NCBI RefSeq assembly: GCF_009909145.1
Contig: NZ_JAAAPJ010000027.1
Span: 1-64,000, forward strand
Reading direction: 5' to 3'
Source of the DNA: Corallococcus silvisoli
GTDB lineage: Bacteria; Myxococcota; Myxococcia; Myxococcales; Myxococcaceae
Length of the DNA: 64,000 bases
The position numbers and the translations under genes are program-made. The notes below the pieces were generated by a model, which saw only the letters and a program-made list of their open reading frames with translations, did no database searches and was not told the origin of the DNA. Shown here piece after piece: positions 52,720 to 61,221 of this stretch; position 1 is the stretch's first letter; the number at the start of each line of letters is the position of its first letter.

Positions 52720-55401
52720 TCAGGCTTCGCTGCCCCCGCTGGAGGGCTCCGACGAGCCCCCACCGGACGCCGCGGGAGGCGTGCCGCCAGAACTCCCCCC
52801 GTTGTTGCCGTTGCCACCGCCCGCGCTGGCTGCTTGCGAACCCCCGCGCTCACCGCGCTCGGACCGCTCACCGCCGCGTTCACCGCCCCGGCCTTCACCG
52901 CCGCGACGCTCGCCGCCCCGGTTGCGGTCGCCGCCGCGGTCGCCGCCGCGCTCGCCACCTCGGTCGCCGCCGCGCTCGGGACGCCGGCCCTCGCGACGGT
53001 CTCCTCCGCCGCGCTCGCCACCGCGTTCCCCGCCGCGCTCGCCACCACCCCGGTTCTCACCGCCGCGGCCTTCGCCGCCCCGGTCCCGGCCACCCCGGCG
53101 GCCCTGGTCCTGCCGGCCGTAGTTGGGGTTCTCCGAGCGGCGCTGCTGCATCGCCAGCTCGCCGTCACCGGAGCCCGGCGACGAGGCCACCTTGTGCTCG
53201 GGGCCCGTGGCCGACCGGCCGTAGATGTCGTACTGCTCGCGGTGGTAGTTCTGCTGCGCCTTGACCTGGATGGACTTGTTGTAGCGGTCCATCAGGTGCC
53301 GCAGCTCGTTGCGCTCCTCGCCCTGCAACAGGCGCGCGACCTCCGCGTTGCAGTTGATGACGAGCGTGGAGTCCTTGTAGCCCGGCGCCTCGCGGCGGAT
53401 CTCCCGGAAGATTTCGTACGCCACCGTGGTGGCCGTCTTCACGAAGCCCTTGCCGTCGCAGTAGGGGCAGTCCTCGTGCAGCACGCGGCCAATGGACTCG
53501 CGCACGCGCTTGCGCGTCATCTCCACGAGGCCCAGCTCGGAGATGCGCAGCACGTTCGTCTTGGCCTTGTCGCGGCCCAGCGCTTCCTGCAGCGACTTGA
53601 AGACCTTGTCGCGGTTCTGCGCCTTCTCCATGTCGATGAAGTCGCAGATGATGATGCCGCCGATGTTGCGCAGCCGCAGCTGGTAGACGATCTCCTTGGC
53701 CGCCTCGACGTTGATCTTGGTGATGGTCTCCTCGAGGCTCTTCTTGCCGACGTAGCGGCCCGAGTTGACGTCGATGGCGGTGAGCGCCTCCGCCTGGTCG
53801 ATGATCAGGTAGCCGCCGCTCTTCAGCCACACCTTGCGCTGGGTGGCGCGCTGCAGCTCCTGCTCGATGCCGTAGGCGTCGAAGACGGGCTCGTCGGTTT
53901 CGTGCAGGACCACGCGGTCGCGCAGCGCCGGGTCCTGCGCGGTGACGAAGCCCTGGATGCGCTCGTACTCCTCCGCGTCGTCCACGACGAGCTTCTCCAC
54001 GTCGTGGGCGAACAGGTCGCGCGTGGCGCGCAGGATGAGGTCCAGGTCCGGGTGCAGCAGGCCCGGGCCGCCGCGCTTCTCGTTGCGGCGCACGACCTGG
54101 TTCCACACCTCGATGAGGAAGCGGATGTCGCTCTCCAGCTTCTCCTGGGGAACATTCTCCGCCACGGTGCGCACGATGAAGCCCGTGCCGGGCGGACGCA
54201 GCCGGTCCACGATTTCGCGCAGCCGCCGGCGCTCCTTCTCGTTGGAGATGCGGCGGCTGATGCCCACGTGGTCCACCGTGGGCATGAACACCAGGTGACG
54301 GCCGGGGATGGAGATGTGCGAGGTGAGCCGCGCGCCCTTGGTGCCGATGGGGTCCTTGGAGATCTGGACCACCACCTCCTGGCCGACCTTCAGCAGGTCT
54401 TCAATCTTGTCCGTCTTGCGCTGCTTGGGCTTCTCCTTCTCCTCGTCGCGCTTCTCGCGGCGAGGCGGCTCCTGGCGGCGCTTGTCCTTGTCCTTCTCAC
54501 GGCCATCCCGCGCGCGCGGCTCCCGGGCCTCCCGGGCCTCCCGCGGCGTGCGGCGCTCGCCGGAGACCTCGGCCGGGCGGGCGGGCTCGGAGGCGGGGAT
54601 GATCTCCCCCAGGGCGGACGCGTGCGGCGGCGGCTCGGAGGCCTCGGTCGTGCCCTCCACGCCCGACTCGGCGAGCGTGGCGGCCACGGTGGCGCTCTCC
54701 GCGGGCGTCTCCTGCACCAGCGCGGGGGCCTCCCCGGTGGGGGCCGCGGTGTCCGTCAGCGGCACCGCCACGGCGGCGGTGGACACCTCGGCCTGCGCGT
54801 CCCCGGCGCCGGCGCTCACGGACGAGGGCTCCACGGGAGCCGCGAGGGGGAACTCCGCGGCGACAGCCTGGGGCTCCGCGGCGGGCGTCCGGACGTCCGC
54901 CGGAGCCTCCGGGGCCGCTTCAACGGGGGCCTCGTGGGGTTCACCCTGGGGCGCCGCCTGGGCCTGGACGTCCAGCGCCAGCGCGGTCTCGTGCGCCAGC
55001 ACGGGCTCCGCGGGAGCCGGAGCGGACTGCGCGCCCGCGGCAAGCGCGTGCGGGGCCTCCGGAACGGTGGACGCGGCGGCCTCGACGGCGTCGGCCTCGG
55101 ATTCGGTGGGGACCTCCGGGGCGTCTTCGTGCTCGCCCTCGGTCAGCTCGAACTGCGCGCGGGCGAAGTCCGGGTCGTAGACGACGTCGCTGACGTACAG
55201 GAAGGCGGCCTTCTCCAACCCGATGTCGACAAAAGCCGCCTGCATGCCCGGGAGCACCCGGACGACACGGCCCTTGTAGATGTTTCCGACGACGCCCTTG
55301 TCCTTCTTACGCTCGAGGTAGAACTCCGCGATATGGCCGCCCTCGACGAGCGCCACCCGGGTCTCCCGACCCGCGGCGTTGATGACGAGCACACTGCTCA
55401 T
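52720..55401 (-). CDS. rng: Ribonuclease E/G family with large S1 insertion and RGG tail
   Basis: 893 residues. An S1 domain begins NIYKGRVVRVLPGMQAAFVD and resumes at IEDLLKVGQEVVVQISKDP near 335; between them lies an insertion of about 240 residues, first acidic and Ala/Pro-rich, then Arg/Lys/Glu-rich. The catalytic DNase I-like domain has the Mg-binding Asp residues in IDVNSGRYVGK (near 539) and IICDFIDMEK (near 585), and the Zn-link CPYC near 646. The last 120 residues are RGG/RGGDR repeats that could bind RNA. Such enzymes process rRNA and decay mRNA. An intrinsic terminator follows. Confidence 0.94.
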   Translation of the reverse strand: MSSVLVINAAGRETRVALVEGGHIAEFYLERKKDKGVVGNIYKGRVVRVLPGMQAAFVDIGLEKAAFLYVSDVVYDPDFARAQFELTEGEHEDAPEVPTESEADAVEAAASTVPEAPHALAAGAQSAPAPAEPVLAHETALALDVQAQAAPQGEPHEAPVEAAPEAPADVRTPAAEPQAVAAEFPLAAPVEPSSVSAGAGDAQAEVSTAAVAVPLTDTAAPTGEAPALVQETPAESATVAATLAESGVEGTTEASEPPPHASALGEIIPASEPARPAEVSGERRTPREAREAREPRARDGREKDKDKRRQEPPRREKRDEEKEKPKQRKTDKIEDLLKVGQEVVVQISKDPIGTKGARLTSHISIPGRHLVFMPTVDHVGISRRISNEKERRRLREIVDRLRPPGTGFIVRTVAENVPQEKLESDIRFLIEVWNQVVRRNEKRGGPGLLHPDLDLILRATRDLFAHDVEKLVVDDAEEYERIQGFVTAQDPALRDRVVLHETDEPVFDAYGIEQELQRATQRKVWLKSGGYLIIDQAEALTAIDVNSGRYVGKKSLEETITKINVEAAKEIVYQLRLRNIGGIIICDFIDMEKAQNRDKVFKSLQEALGRDKAKTNVLRISELGLVEMTRKRVRESIGRVLHEDCPYCDGKGFVKTATTVAYEIFREIRREAPGYKDSTLVINCNAEVARLLQGEERNELRHLMDRYNKSIQVKAQQNYHREQYDIYGRSATGPEHKVASSPGSGDGELAMQQRRSENPNYGRQDQGRRGGRDRGGEGRGGENRGGGERGGERGGERGGGDRREGRRPERGGDRGGERGGDRGGDRNRGGERRGGEGRGGERGGERSERGERGGSQAASAGGGNGNNGGSSGGTPPAASGGGSSEPSSGGSEA

Positions 55402-55975
55402 GGATGAATCCTGGAAGCGCGCGCGGTAGGAGGGACCTCACCGGACGGGAGGCGGCGAGACGCCACACCTCCGAGCACGCTGCGAGGGGAGAGGCGGCCA
55501 GTGGCCCTCCGGCGTGCGGACGCCTTCCGGAGGATCCGGAGGAAGAACGCATCACCTGGGTGGGGGCCGAGGACATCGCCGCCTGCTCCTCCGAGTTCAT
55601 GTCGCCCCGCATTGCGACCGGCACCGTGCCGGGCGGGGCTGCTTCTCTTCACGCGCTCGAGGCCTCCACCACGCCCGTGCCGTCCGCCCCCTCTTCCACA
55701 CCCGGTCGGTGCCCATGCGTGGGCCACCTTGGGGGGGCGTCTGGGGGCCCCGGAGCAGCAGGGACGTCCGGAGGAAACCGGAAGCGCAACCCGTCGAAAT
55801 TCCTGCCTGGGCCTGATGTCCCGCCAACGCGGGGCGTCACACAACCACCCAGAAACACGGAGAGTTTTCCACGCCCCTCCAGGTGTGTAAAGGCTAGAAG
55901 CGCCCGTTCATCCACTGTCGGGCAGATGGACGGTAGGCCCGCCCACAGGGCTTCCAGGCGCTCGGTGACGGACGT
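55402..55975. other. 574-nt intergenic region upstream of RNase E/G
   Basis: It holds the RNase E/G leader on the minus strand and the region after the DUF3052-type gene. Several open frames exist on both strands but none has a ribosome binding site or known motif. AT content rises near 55840-55910, possibly marking promoters. Nothing is firmly identified. Confidence 0.5.
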
Positions 55976-56419
55976 TCAGGCCTGCGCGGGGGCCTGCTTG
56001 CGGCCCTCTGGCTTGTCCAGCCGCCCGCGAGGACGGCGCACCAGGCGCAGGCCGGTCCAGGTCTCGTCGATGATGCAGATCTTGTTGTCCACCAGACCAA
56101 TGTCGAGCGCCGCCTGGCGCACGAAGTCCTCGGACAGGCGCGTCTTCACGCCCTCGCCGCTGGGCCAGCAGACCCAGATGCCGCCGTTGACGGTGGTGGC
56201 GCGCGACAGCGCGGGCAGCCGCTGCACCAGCTCCGTGGCGTCGGAGGTGAAGAAGAGGATGACGTCCAGCCCCGTCTGGGCGGTGATGAGGAACTCCACC
56301 CCGTCCGGCAGCGGGTTGAGCTTCTGCACGAAGCCCCGCGGGGGGTTGATGACCGAAACCTTGGTGCCGGACCGGATGCCCAGCATGGCCGGCAGGGAGG
56401 CCAGCGCGTAGGGGGTCAT
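55976..56419 (-). CDS. DUF3052-type protein
   Basis: 147 residues starting in the ATGA overlap with the acylphosphatase stop. Features are MLGIRSGTKVSVINPPRGF, a core LITAQTGLDVILFFTSDATE, GGIWVCWPSGEGVKTRLSED and LVDNKICIIDETWTGLRLVR; the last two are characteristic of DUF3052. The C-terminal tail is basic. Function unknown. Confidence 0.8.
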   Translation of the reverse strand: MTPYALASLPAMLGIRSGTKVSVINPPRGFVQKLNPLPDGVEFLITAQTGLDVILFFTSDATELVQRLPALSRATTVNGGIWVCWPSGEGVKTRLSEDFVRQAALDIGLVDNKICIIDETWTGLRLVRRPRGRLDKPEGRKQAPAQA

Positions 56420-56703
56420 GATGTTCGCTCCACGGTGAAGGTGCGGAACTCGCCAGTGGCCCCGCCATCGGTGCGCGCCACGTCCGTGACGCGCGCCATG
56501 CGAGGGCCCGTCTGGCACCAGCGGATGAAGTCTTCCAGCGCGTCCGGTTCGCCTTCCACCGTGGCCTCCACGGTGCCATCGCTCCGGTTTCGCACCCAGC
56601 CCAGGAGCCCCAGGCGCAGCGCCTCCTGGCGGGCGCTCTCCCGGTAGGAGACGCCCTGGACCGCGCCTTGGATGCGCAGGGTCACCCGGCGCTGCGTGCT
56701 CAT
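56416..56703 (-). CDS. acyP: Acylphosphatase
   Basis: 95 residues, the family's usual size. The phosphate-binding loop GAVQGVSYRES holds the catalytic Arg (near 22), and WVRNRSDGTVEATVEGE carries the catalytic Asn (near 39). The enzyme hydrolyses acyl phosphates. It starts 10 nt after ligA ends and overlaps the DUF3052 gene, so it is co-transcribed with both. Confidence 0.93.
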   Translation of the reverse strand: MSTQRRVTLRIQGAVQGVSYRESARQEALRLGLLGWVRNRSDGTVEATVEGEPDALEDFIRWCQTGPRMARVTDVARTDGGATGEFRTFTVERTS

Positions 56704-56713
56704 GCCTCTGGCC

Positions 56714-58738
56714 TCATGCTCTGACGTCCCCTTCTAGCATCCGCAGGAACGCCTGCTCATCCAGGATTCTTACCCCGAGTTCCTGCGCCTTCTTCAGCTT
56801 GCTGCCCGCGTCCTCGCCCGCGACGACGAAATCGGTCTTGCGCGAGACACTTCCGGAGACCTTACCCCCGCGCCGCTCGATTTCCTCCTTGGCCTGCTCG
56901 CGCGCCAGCCCCGCCATGGTGCCGGTGAGCACCACCGTCTTGCCCACGAAGGGGCCGCCCGTGGCGACCGCCGGGGGCGCCGGACGAACCCCCGCGTCCA
57001 GGAGGGCCCGGATGGCGGCCTGGTTCTGGGGCTCCTGGAAGAAGGTGTGGATGACCTGCGCCATCACCGGGCCCACGTCCTTCACCCGGCTGATGTCCTC
57101 CACACTGGCGGTGAAGAGCGACGTCACCTCCGGGAACGCCTCCGCCAGCGCCCGCGCCGTGGCGTCCCCCACGTGGCGGATGCCCAGCGAATACAGGAAG
57201 CGGCGCTGCGTGGTGTCCTTGCTGCCCGCGATGGAGGCCAGGAGGTTGTCCGCGCTCTTCTCCCCCATGCGCTCCAGCTTCAGCAGCGAGTCCCGGGTGA
57301 GCGCGTACACGTCCGCGAACGCCTTCACCTGCCCGGAGGCCACCAGCTGCGTGGCCAGCTTGTCGCCCAGGCCCTCGATGTCCATCGCGATGCGGCTGGC
57401 GAAGTGGCGCACCTTCTCCACCAACTGCGCGGGGCAGGACGCGCCCGTGCAGCGGATGATGGCGCCGTCCTCGTCCTTCGTCGCCACCGCGCCGCAGACC
57501 GGACAGTGGGTGGGGAAGGTGAAGGGCTGGGAGTCCGCCGGGCGCCTGGACAGCACCACCGACACGATCTCCGGAATCACGTCGCCCGCGCGGCGCACGA
57601 AGACGGTGTCGCCCCGGCGCACGTCCTTGCGGCGCAGCTCGTCCTCGTTGTGGAGCGTGGCGCGAGACACCGTCACCCCGCCCACCTTCACCGGCTTCAG
57701 GTGCGCCACCGGCGTGAGCGCGCCCGTGCGGCCCACCTGGATGCCAATGTCCTGCACCTCCGTGGACTCCTCCTCCGGCGGGAACTTGTAGGCCACCGCC
57801 CAGCGTGGGCTCTTGGACACCTGGCCCAGCCGGCGGCGCAGGTCCTCGTCGTCCACCTTCACCACCATGCCGTCGACCTCGAAGGGCAGGGCGTGGCGGC
57901 CCTTCAGGGACTCGTCGTAGCGCTGGCGCACCCCGTCCGCGCCCTCGGCGGGCTGGTAGCGGTTGATGGGCAGGCCCAGCGTCTTGAGGTACTCCAGCTT
58001 GTCGGTGTGCGTCTTGAACGCGGGCACGCCGTCGCCGGGCACGCACTCATAGAGGTACACGGACAGGGGCCGGGCGGCGGTCTCCTTCGGGTCCAGCTGG
58101 CGCAGGCTCCCCGCGGCGGCGTTGCGCGGGTTGGCGAAGAGCGACTCGCCTTCCTCCTCGCGCTTCTCGTTGAGCTTGCGGAAGTCCTCCTTGCGGATGA
58201 AGACCTCGCCGCGCACCTCCAGCCGCCGGGGCACCTTCACGCCGTCCTTGGGGAACAGCTCCAGGGGCAGGCTCTTGATGGTGCGCAGGTTGGAGGTGAC
58301 GTCCTCGCCCGTGGTGCCGTCTCCGCGCGTGGCGCCCTGGACGAAGCGGCCGTCCTCGAAGCGCAGGGAGATGGCCAGCCCGTCCAGCTTGGGCTCGCAC
58401 ACGTAGCCCACCTGCGTCAGGCCCGTCAGCTTGCGGATGCGGTCGTCGAACTCCACCAGCCCGGCGTCATCGAAGATGTTCGCCAGCGACAGCATCTGCG
58501 TGGTGTGCACCACCTGCCCGAAGTCCTCCACCGCCGCGCCGCCCACGCGCTGGGTGGGGGAGTCCGGCGTGACGAGCTGGGGGTAGCGCTCCTCCAGCGC
58601 CTGGAGCTCCCGCATCAGCGTGTCGTACTGCGCGTCGCTGATTTCCGGCGCGTCCAGCACGTAGTAGCGGTGGTTGTGGTGGGCCAGCTCCTGGCGGAGC
58701 GCTCGGGCGCGGGTCTCGGCTTGCGGGAAGGTGTCCAC
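56714..58738 (-). CDS. ligA: NAD-dependent DNA ligase LigA
   Basis: 674 residues, the usual LigA length. Ia domain with HHNHRYYVLD, adenylation motif CEPKLDGLA with the nucleophile Lys near 117, the OB fold, a four-Cys zinc finger (CPVCGAV, CTGASCPAQL), HhH repeats (KLERMGEKSADNLLASI) and a C-terminal BRCT domain (FVGKTVVLTGTMAGL) from near 595. It seals nicks during replication. Upstream gene of the acylphosphatase/DUF3052 unit. Confidence 0.97.
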   Translation of the reverse strand: MDTFPQAETRARALRQELAHHNHRYYVLDAPEISDAQYDTLMRELQALEERYPQLVTPDSPTQRVGGAAVEDFGQVVHTTQMLSLANIFDDAGLVEFDDRIRKLTGLTQVGYVCEPKLDGLAISLRFEDGRFVQGATRGDGTTGEDVTSNLRTIKSLPLELFPKDGVKVPRRLEVRGEVFIRKEDFRKLNEKREEEGESLFANPRNAAAGSLRQLDPKETAARPLSVYLYECVPGDGVPAFKTHTDKLEYLKTLGLPINRYQPAEGADGVRQRYDESLKGRHALPFEVDGMVVKVDDEDLRRRLGQVSKSPRWAVAYKFPPEEESTEVQDIGIQVGRTGALTPVAHLKPVKVGGVTVSRATLHNEDELRRKDVRRGDTVFVRRAGDVIPEIVSVVLSRRPADSQPFTFPTHCPVCGAVATKDEDGAIIRCTGASCPAQLVEKVRHFASRIAMDIEGLGDKLATQLVASGQVKAFADVYALTRDSLLKLERMGEKSADNLLASIAGSKDTTQRRFLYSLGIRHVGDATARALAEAFPEVTSLFTASVEDISRVKDVGPVMAQVIHTFFQEPQNQAAIRALLDAGVRPAPPAVATGGPFVGKTVVLTGTMAGLAREQAKEEIERRGGKVSGSVSRKTDFVVAGEDAGSKLKKAQELGVRILDEQAFLRMLEGDVRA

Positions 58739-59240
58739 GGGGTGTTGTCCTTACCCCAATTCAAGGGCGCGGCCAGGATGCGCACGCCCCGCGTTGGAGG
58801 AGGACCACTCTACCGGCCCCACCTGACAGGGCCTGCCCGGACGCCAGGGATGACGGGAAGGGGCGCCCGGGGACGCGTGTTCCCCCATGAAGCCCCTGGG
58901 CACCCTCAGTAGGCCCGAATTTCAGCTACATAGCGGATTACCTGTTGGCAGGACCCCCGCCCTCCGGTGCAACCCCCTGAAAAATGGGACAGAGCCAGGC
59001 ACGGATGCCTTGACAGCTCTGGAGGCGGTCAATAGTTTCCAGCGCGGTTCCTGGCGCTGGGGTTCCCCCGCGCCGTCTCTTCCCAACCACAGGCCCACGC
59101 GCCCTCCGGTCCGTTCCAAGGACCCGGGTGGTGCTGCCCTCCTGGAAGGTGCTTCCGAGCGCCGCGCGGACGGACCGTCGTCCCGCGTACAGCCTGCCCG
59201 AGCCTTCGGGCGCTTCCCCCCATTCCGTCTGCAGACCGTC
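58739..59240. other. 502-nt divergent region between ligA and rho
   Basis: It holds the ligA start region on the minus strand and the rho leader on the plus strand. A TTGACA-type promoter candidate near 59010 is listed separately. No gene is supported. Confidence 0.5.
59010..59038 (+). promoter_or_regulatory. Possible sigma-70-type promoter of rho
   Basis: A perfect TTGACA (59010-59015) with a weak TAGTTT after 17 nt. Transcription would start near 59045, giving a leader of about 196 nt before the rho ATG at 59241. A long leader would fit rho autoregulation. Confidence 0.45.
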
Positions 59241-60854
59241 ATGGCCAAAGCCCGTTCCCCCCGAGAGAAGGTAGTCGAGCCCGAGTTCCCCGCGGACGAG
59301 AAGCCGCGGCGCAAGCGCGCGGCGGCGAAGGAGGCGGAGAAGCCCGCGCCCCGCTCGCGCCGTGCGCCGGCCCGCCGGGAAGAGGCCCCCGTGGAGGAGG
59401 CGGAGGCCCCCGAGGTCGCCGCGGAAGCGCCCCGCCCGGTGCTCACGCCCATCTCCCGTCCCGTGCGCGACGACGAGCTCCAGGAGCTGCGTGGCACGGA
59501 GGAGGCGCCCGCCGAGGACGCCGCTCCGGCCGCCCCCCAGGAGTCCGCCGAGTCCCCCGCCATCACGGAGGTGGAGCGCGACGGCACCCCGATGCAGGTC
59601 ATCAAGCTCAATGACCTGAAGCGGATGAAGATCGTCGACCTGGCGAAGATGGCCCACGACACGGGCATCGAGGGCTACCAGGGGCTGAAGAAGCAGGACC
59701 TCATCTTCGCGCTGCTGGGCGGCATCGCCGACAAGCGCTTCGAGGTCCACGCGGAGGGCGTGCTGGAGCTGCTGAGCGACGGCTTCGGGTTCCTGCGCAG
59801 CGCGGACAGCGACTACCAGCCGTCCCCGGACGACATCTACGTGTCGCCGTCGCAGGTGCGCCGCTTCAACCTGCGGCCCGGCGACACGGTGACGGGCCCC
59901 ATCCGCCAGCCCCGCGAGGGCGAGCGCTTCTTCGCGCTGCAGAAGGTGGACAAGGTCAACTTCGCGGACCCCATGTCGGACGCGGCGCGCGAGCGCATCC
60001 TGTTCGACAACCTCACGCCGCTCTATCCGACGCGCAAGCTCAAGCTGGAGCACGAGTCGTCGGAGATGACCACGCGCATCATCGACATGTTCTGCCCCAT
60101 TGGCCTGGGACAGCGCTGTCTCATCGTGGCGCCCCCGAAGGCGGGCAAGACGGTGCTCCTGCAGAACATCGCGCACGCCATCAGCCGCAACCACCCGGAC
60201 GTCTACCTCATCGTGCTGCTGGTGGACGAGCGCCCGGAGGAAGTGACGGACATGGAGCGCAGCGTGCGCGGCGAGGTGGTGTCCTCCACCTTCGACGAGC
60301 CCGCCACGCGCCACGTGCAGGTGGCGGAGATGGTCATCGACAAGGCGAAGCGCCTGGTCGAACAGAAGTACGACGTGTGCATCCTGCTGGACTCCATCAC
60401 CCGCCTGGCCCGCGCCTACAACACGGTGGTGCCGGCGTCCGGGAAGATCCTCTCCGGCGGCGTGGACGCCAACGCGCTCCACAAGCCCAAGCGCTTCTTC
60501 GGCGCCGCGCGCAACATCGAGGAGGGCGGCAGCCTCACCATCATCGGCACGGCGCTCATCGACACCGGCAGCCGCATGGACGAGGTGATCTTCGAGGAGT
60601 TCAAGGGCACGGGTAACTCCGAAATCGTCCTGGACCGGAAGTTGATGGAGAAGCGCATCTTCCCAACGCTCGACATCAACAAATCCGGCACCCGCAAGGA
60701 GGAGCTCCTCTTGTCCCAGGCGGACCTGGTGCGCATTACGGCGTTGCGCCAGGTGCTCCACCCCTTCACCCCCATCGACGCGATGGAGTTCGTGCTCAAG
60801 CACATGCGTCCGACGGCGGCGAACGCGGAGTTCCTGGGCTCGATGAACCGGTAG
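59241..60854 (+). CDS. rho: Transcription termination factor Rho
   Basis: 537 residues. The first 120 form an Arg/Lys/Glu/Ala/Pro-rich extension. The Rho N-domain (IVDLAKMAHDTGIEGYQGLK), RNA-binding cold-shock-like domain (GFGFLRSADSDYQPSPDDIY), Walker A APPKAGKT near 298, Walker B CILLDSITRLARAYN, Q-loop and R-loop (IGTALIDTGSRMDEVIFEEF) are intact. Basic N-terminal extensions occur in several high-GC bacteria and may bind RNA. ATG 59241 gives this start; an open frame runs further upstream without a good start. Confidence 0.96.
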   Translation: MAKARSPREKVVEPEFPADEKPRRKRAAAKEAEKPAPRSRRAPARREEAPVEEAEAPEVAAEAPRPVLTPISRPVRDDELQELRGTEEAPAEDAAPAAPQESAESPAITEVERDGTPMQVIKLNDLKRMKIVDLAKMAHDTGIEGYQGLKKQDLIFALLGGIADKRFEVHAEGVLELLSDGFGFLRSADSDYQPSPDDIYVSPSQVRRFNLRPGDTVTGPIRQPREGERFFALQKVDKVNFADPMSDAARERILFDNLTPLYPTRKLKLEHESSEMTTRIIDMFCPIGLGQRCLIVAPPKAGKTVLLQNIAHAISRNHPDVYLIVLLVDERPEEVTDMERSVRGEVVSSTFDEPATRHVQVAEMVIDKAKRLVEQKYDVCILLDSITRLARAYNTVVPASGKILSGGVDANALHKPKRFFGAARNIEEGGSLTIIGTALIDTGSRMDEVIFEEFKGTGNSEIVLDRKLMEKRIFPTLDINKSGTRKEELLLSQADLVRITALRQVLHPFTPIDAMEFVLKHMRPTAANAEFLGSMNR

Positions 60855-60876
60855 TCCTTCCGGCCAAGGAGCCCCC

Positions 60877-61197
60877 ATGCGTCGTTCCCACCTCCCGCGT
60901 CTCGTCGCCCGCGCTGTCGCGGGCCTCACCCTGGGGTTGTTGGCGGGGTGCGACCTGGGGGTGGACGACCTGCCACCGGAGGACACGCCGCCCGTGCTCT
61001 CCAACCAGGTCTGCTACGACGACTCGGACTGCGTGGCGAACGCGTGCTGCGGGGAGGGCACCGCCATCACCCACCGCGACCAGGGGCCGGACTGCTCCAA
61101 CGTGCGGTGTGATGGGACCTGTCCCCCCGGCAGCGTGGACTGCGGCCGCTGCATCCCCACGTGCCGCGACTCGCGCTGCGCCGCCGCCTGCCGGTAG
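60877..61197 (+). CDS. Small Cys-rich lipoprotein
   Basis: 106 residues with a lipobox (GLTLGLLAGC, Cys near 25). The mature part has 13 further Cys residues (e.g. CYDDSDCVANACCG, CDGTCPPGSVDCGRC) able to form many disulfides or bind metal. AAGGAG lies 6 nt before ATG. It follows rho by 22 nt. No known family. Confidence 0.7.
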   Translation: MRRSHLPRLVARAVAGLTLGLLAGCDLGVDDLPPEDTPPVLSNQVCYDDSDCVANACCGEGTAITHRDQGPDCSNVRCDGTCPPGSVDCGRCIPTCRDSRCAAACR

Positions 61198-61221
61198 CCC
61201 GCGCGGCCCCTTCGCCCGTCC

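Noticed and set aside
52860..53110. Dense short repeats in the RNase E/G gene.
   Set aside because: They are coding RGG/RGGDR repeats in the C-terminal tail, not a separate mobile or CRISPR element.
55649..55915. An 88-codon minus-strand open frame before the RNase E/G gene.
   Set aside because: No ribosome binding site or homology recognised; product is Gly/Pro-rich as expected for random GC-rich sequence.
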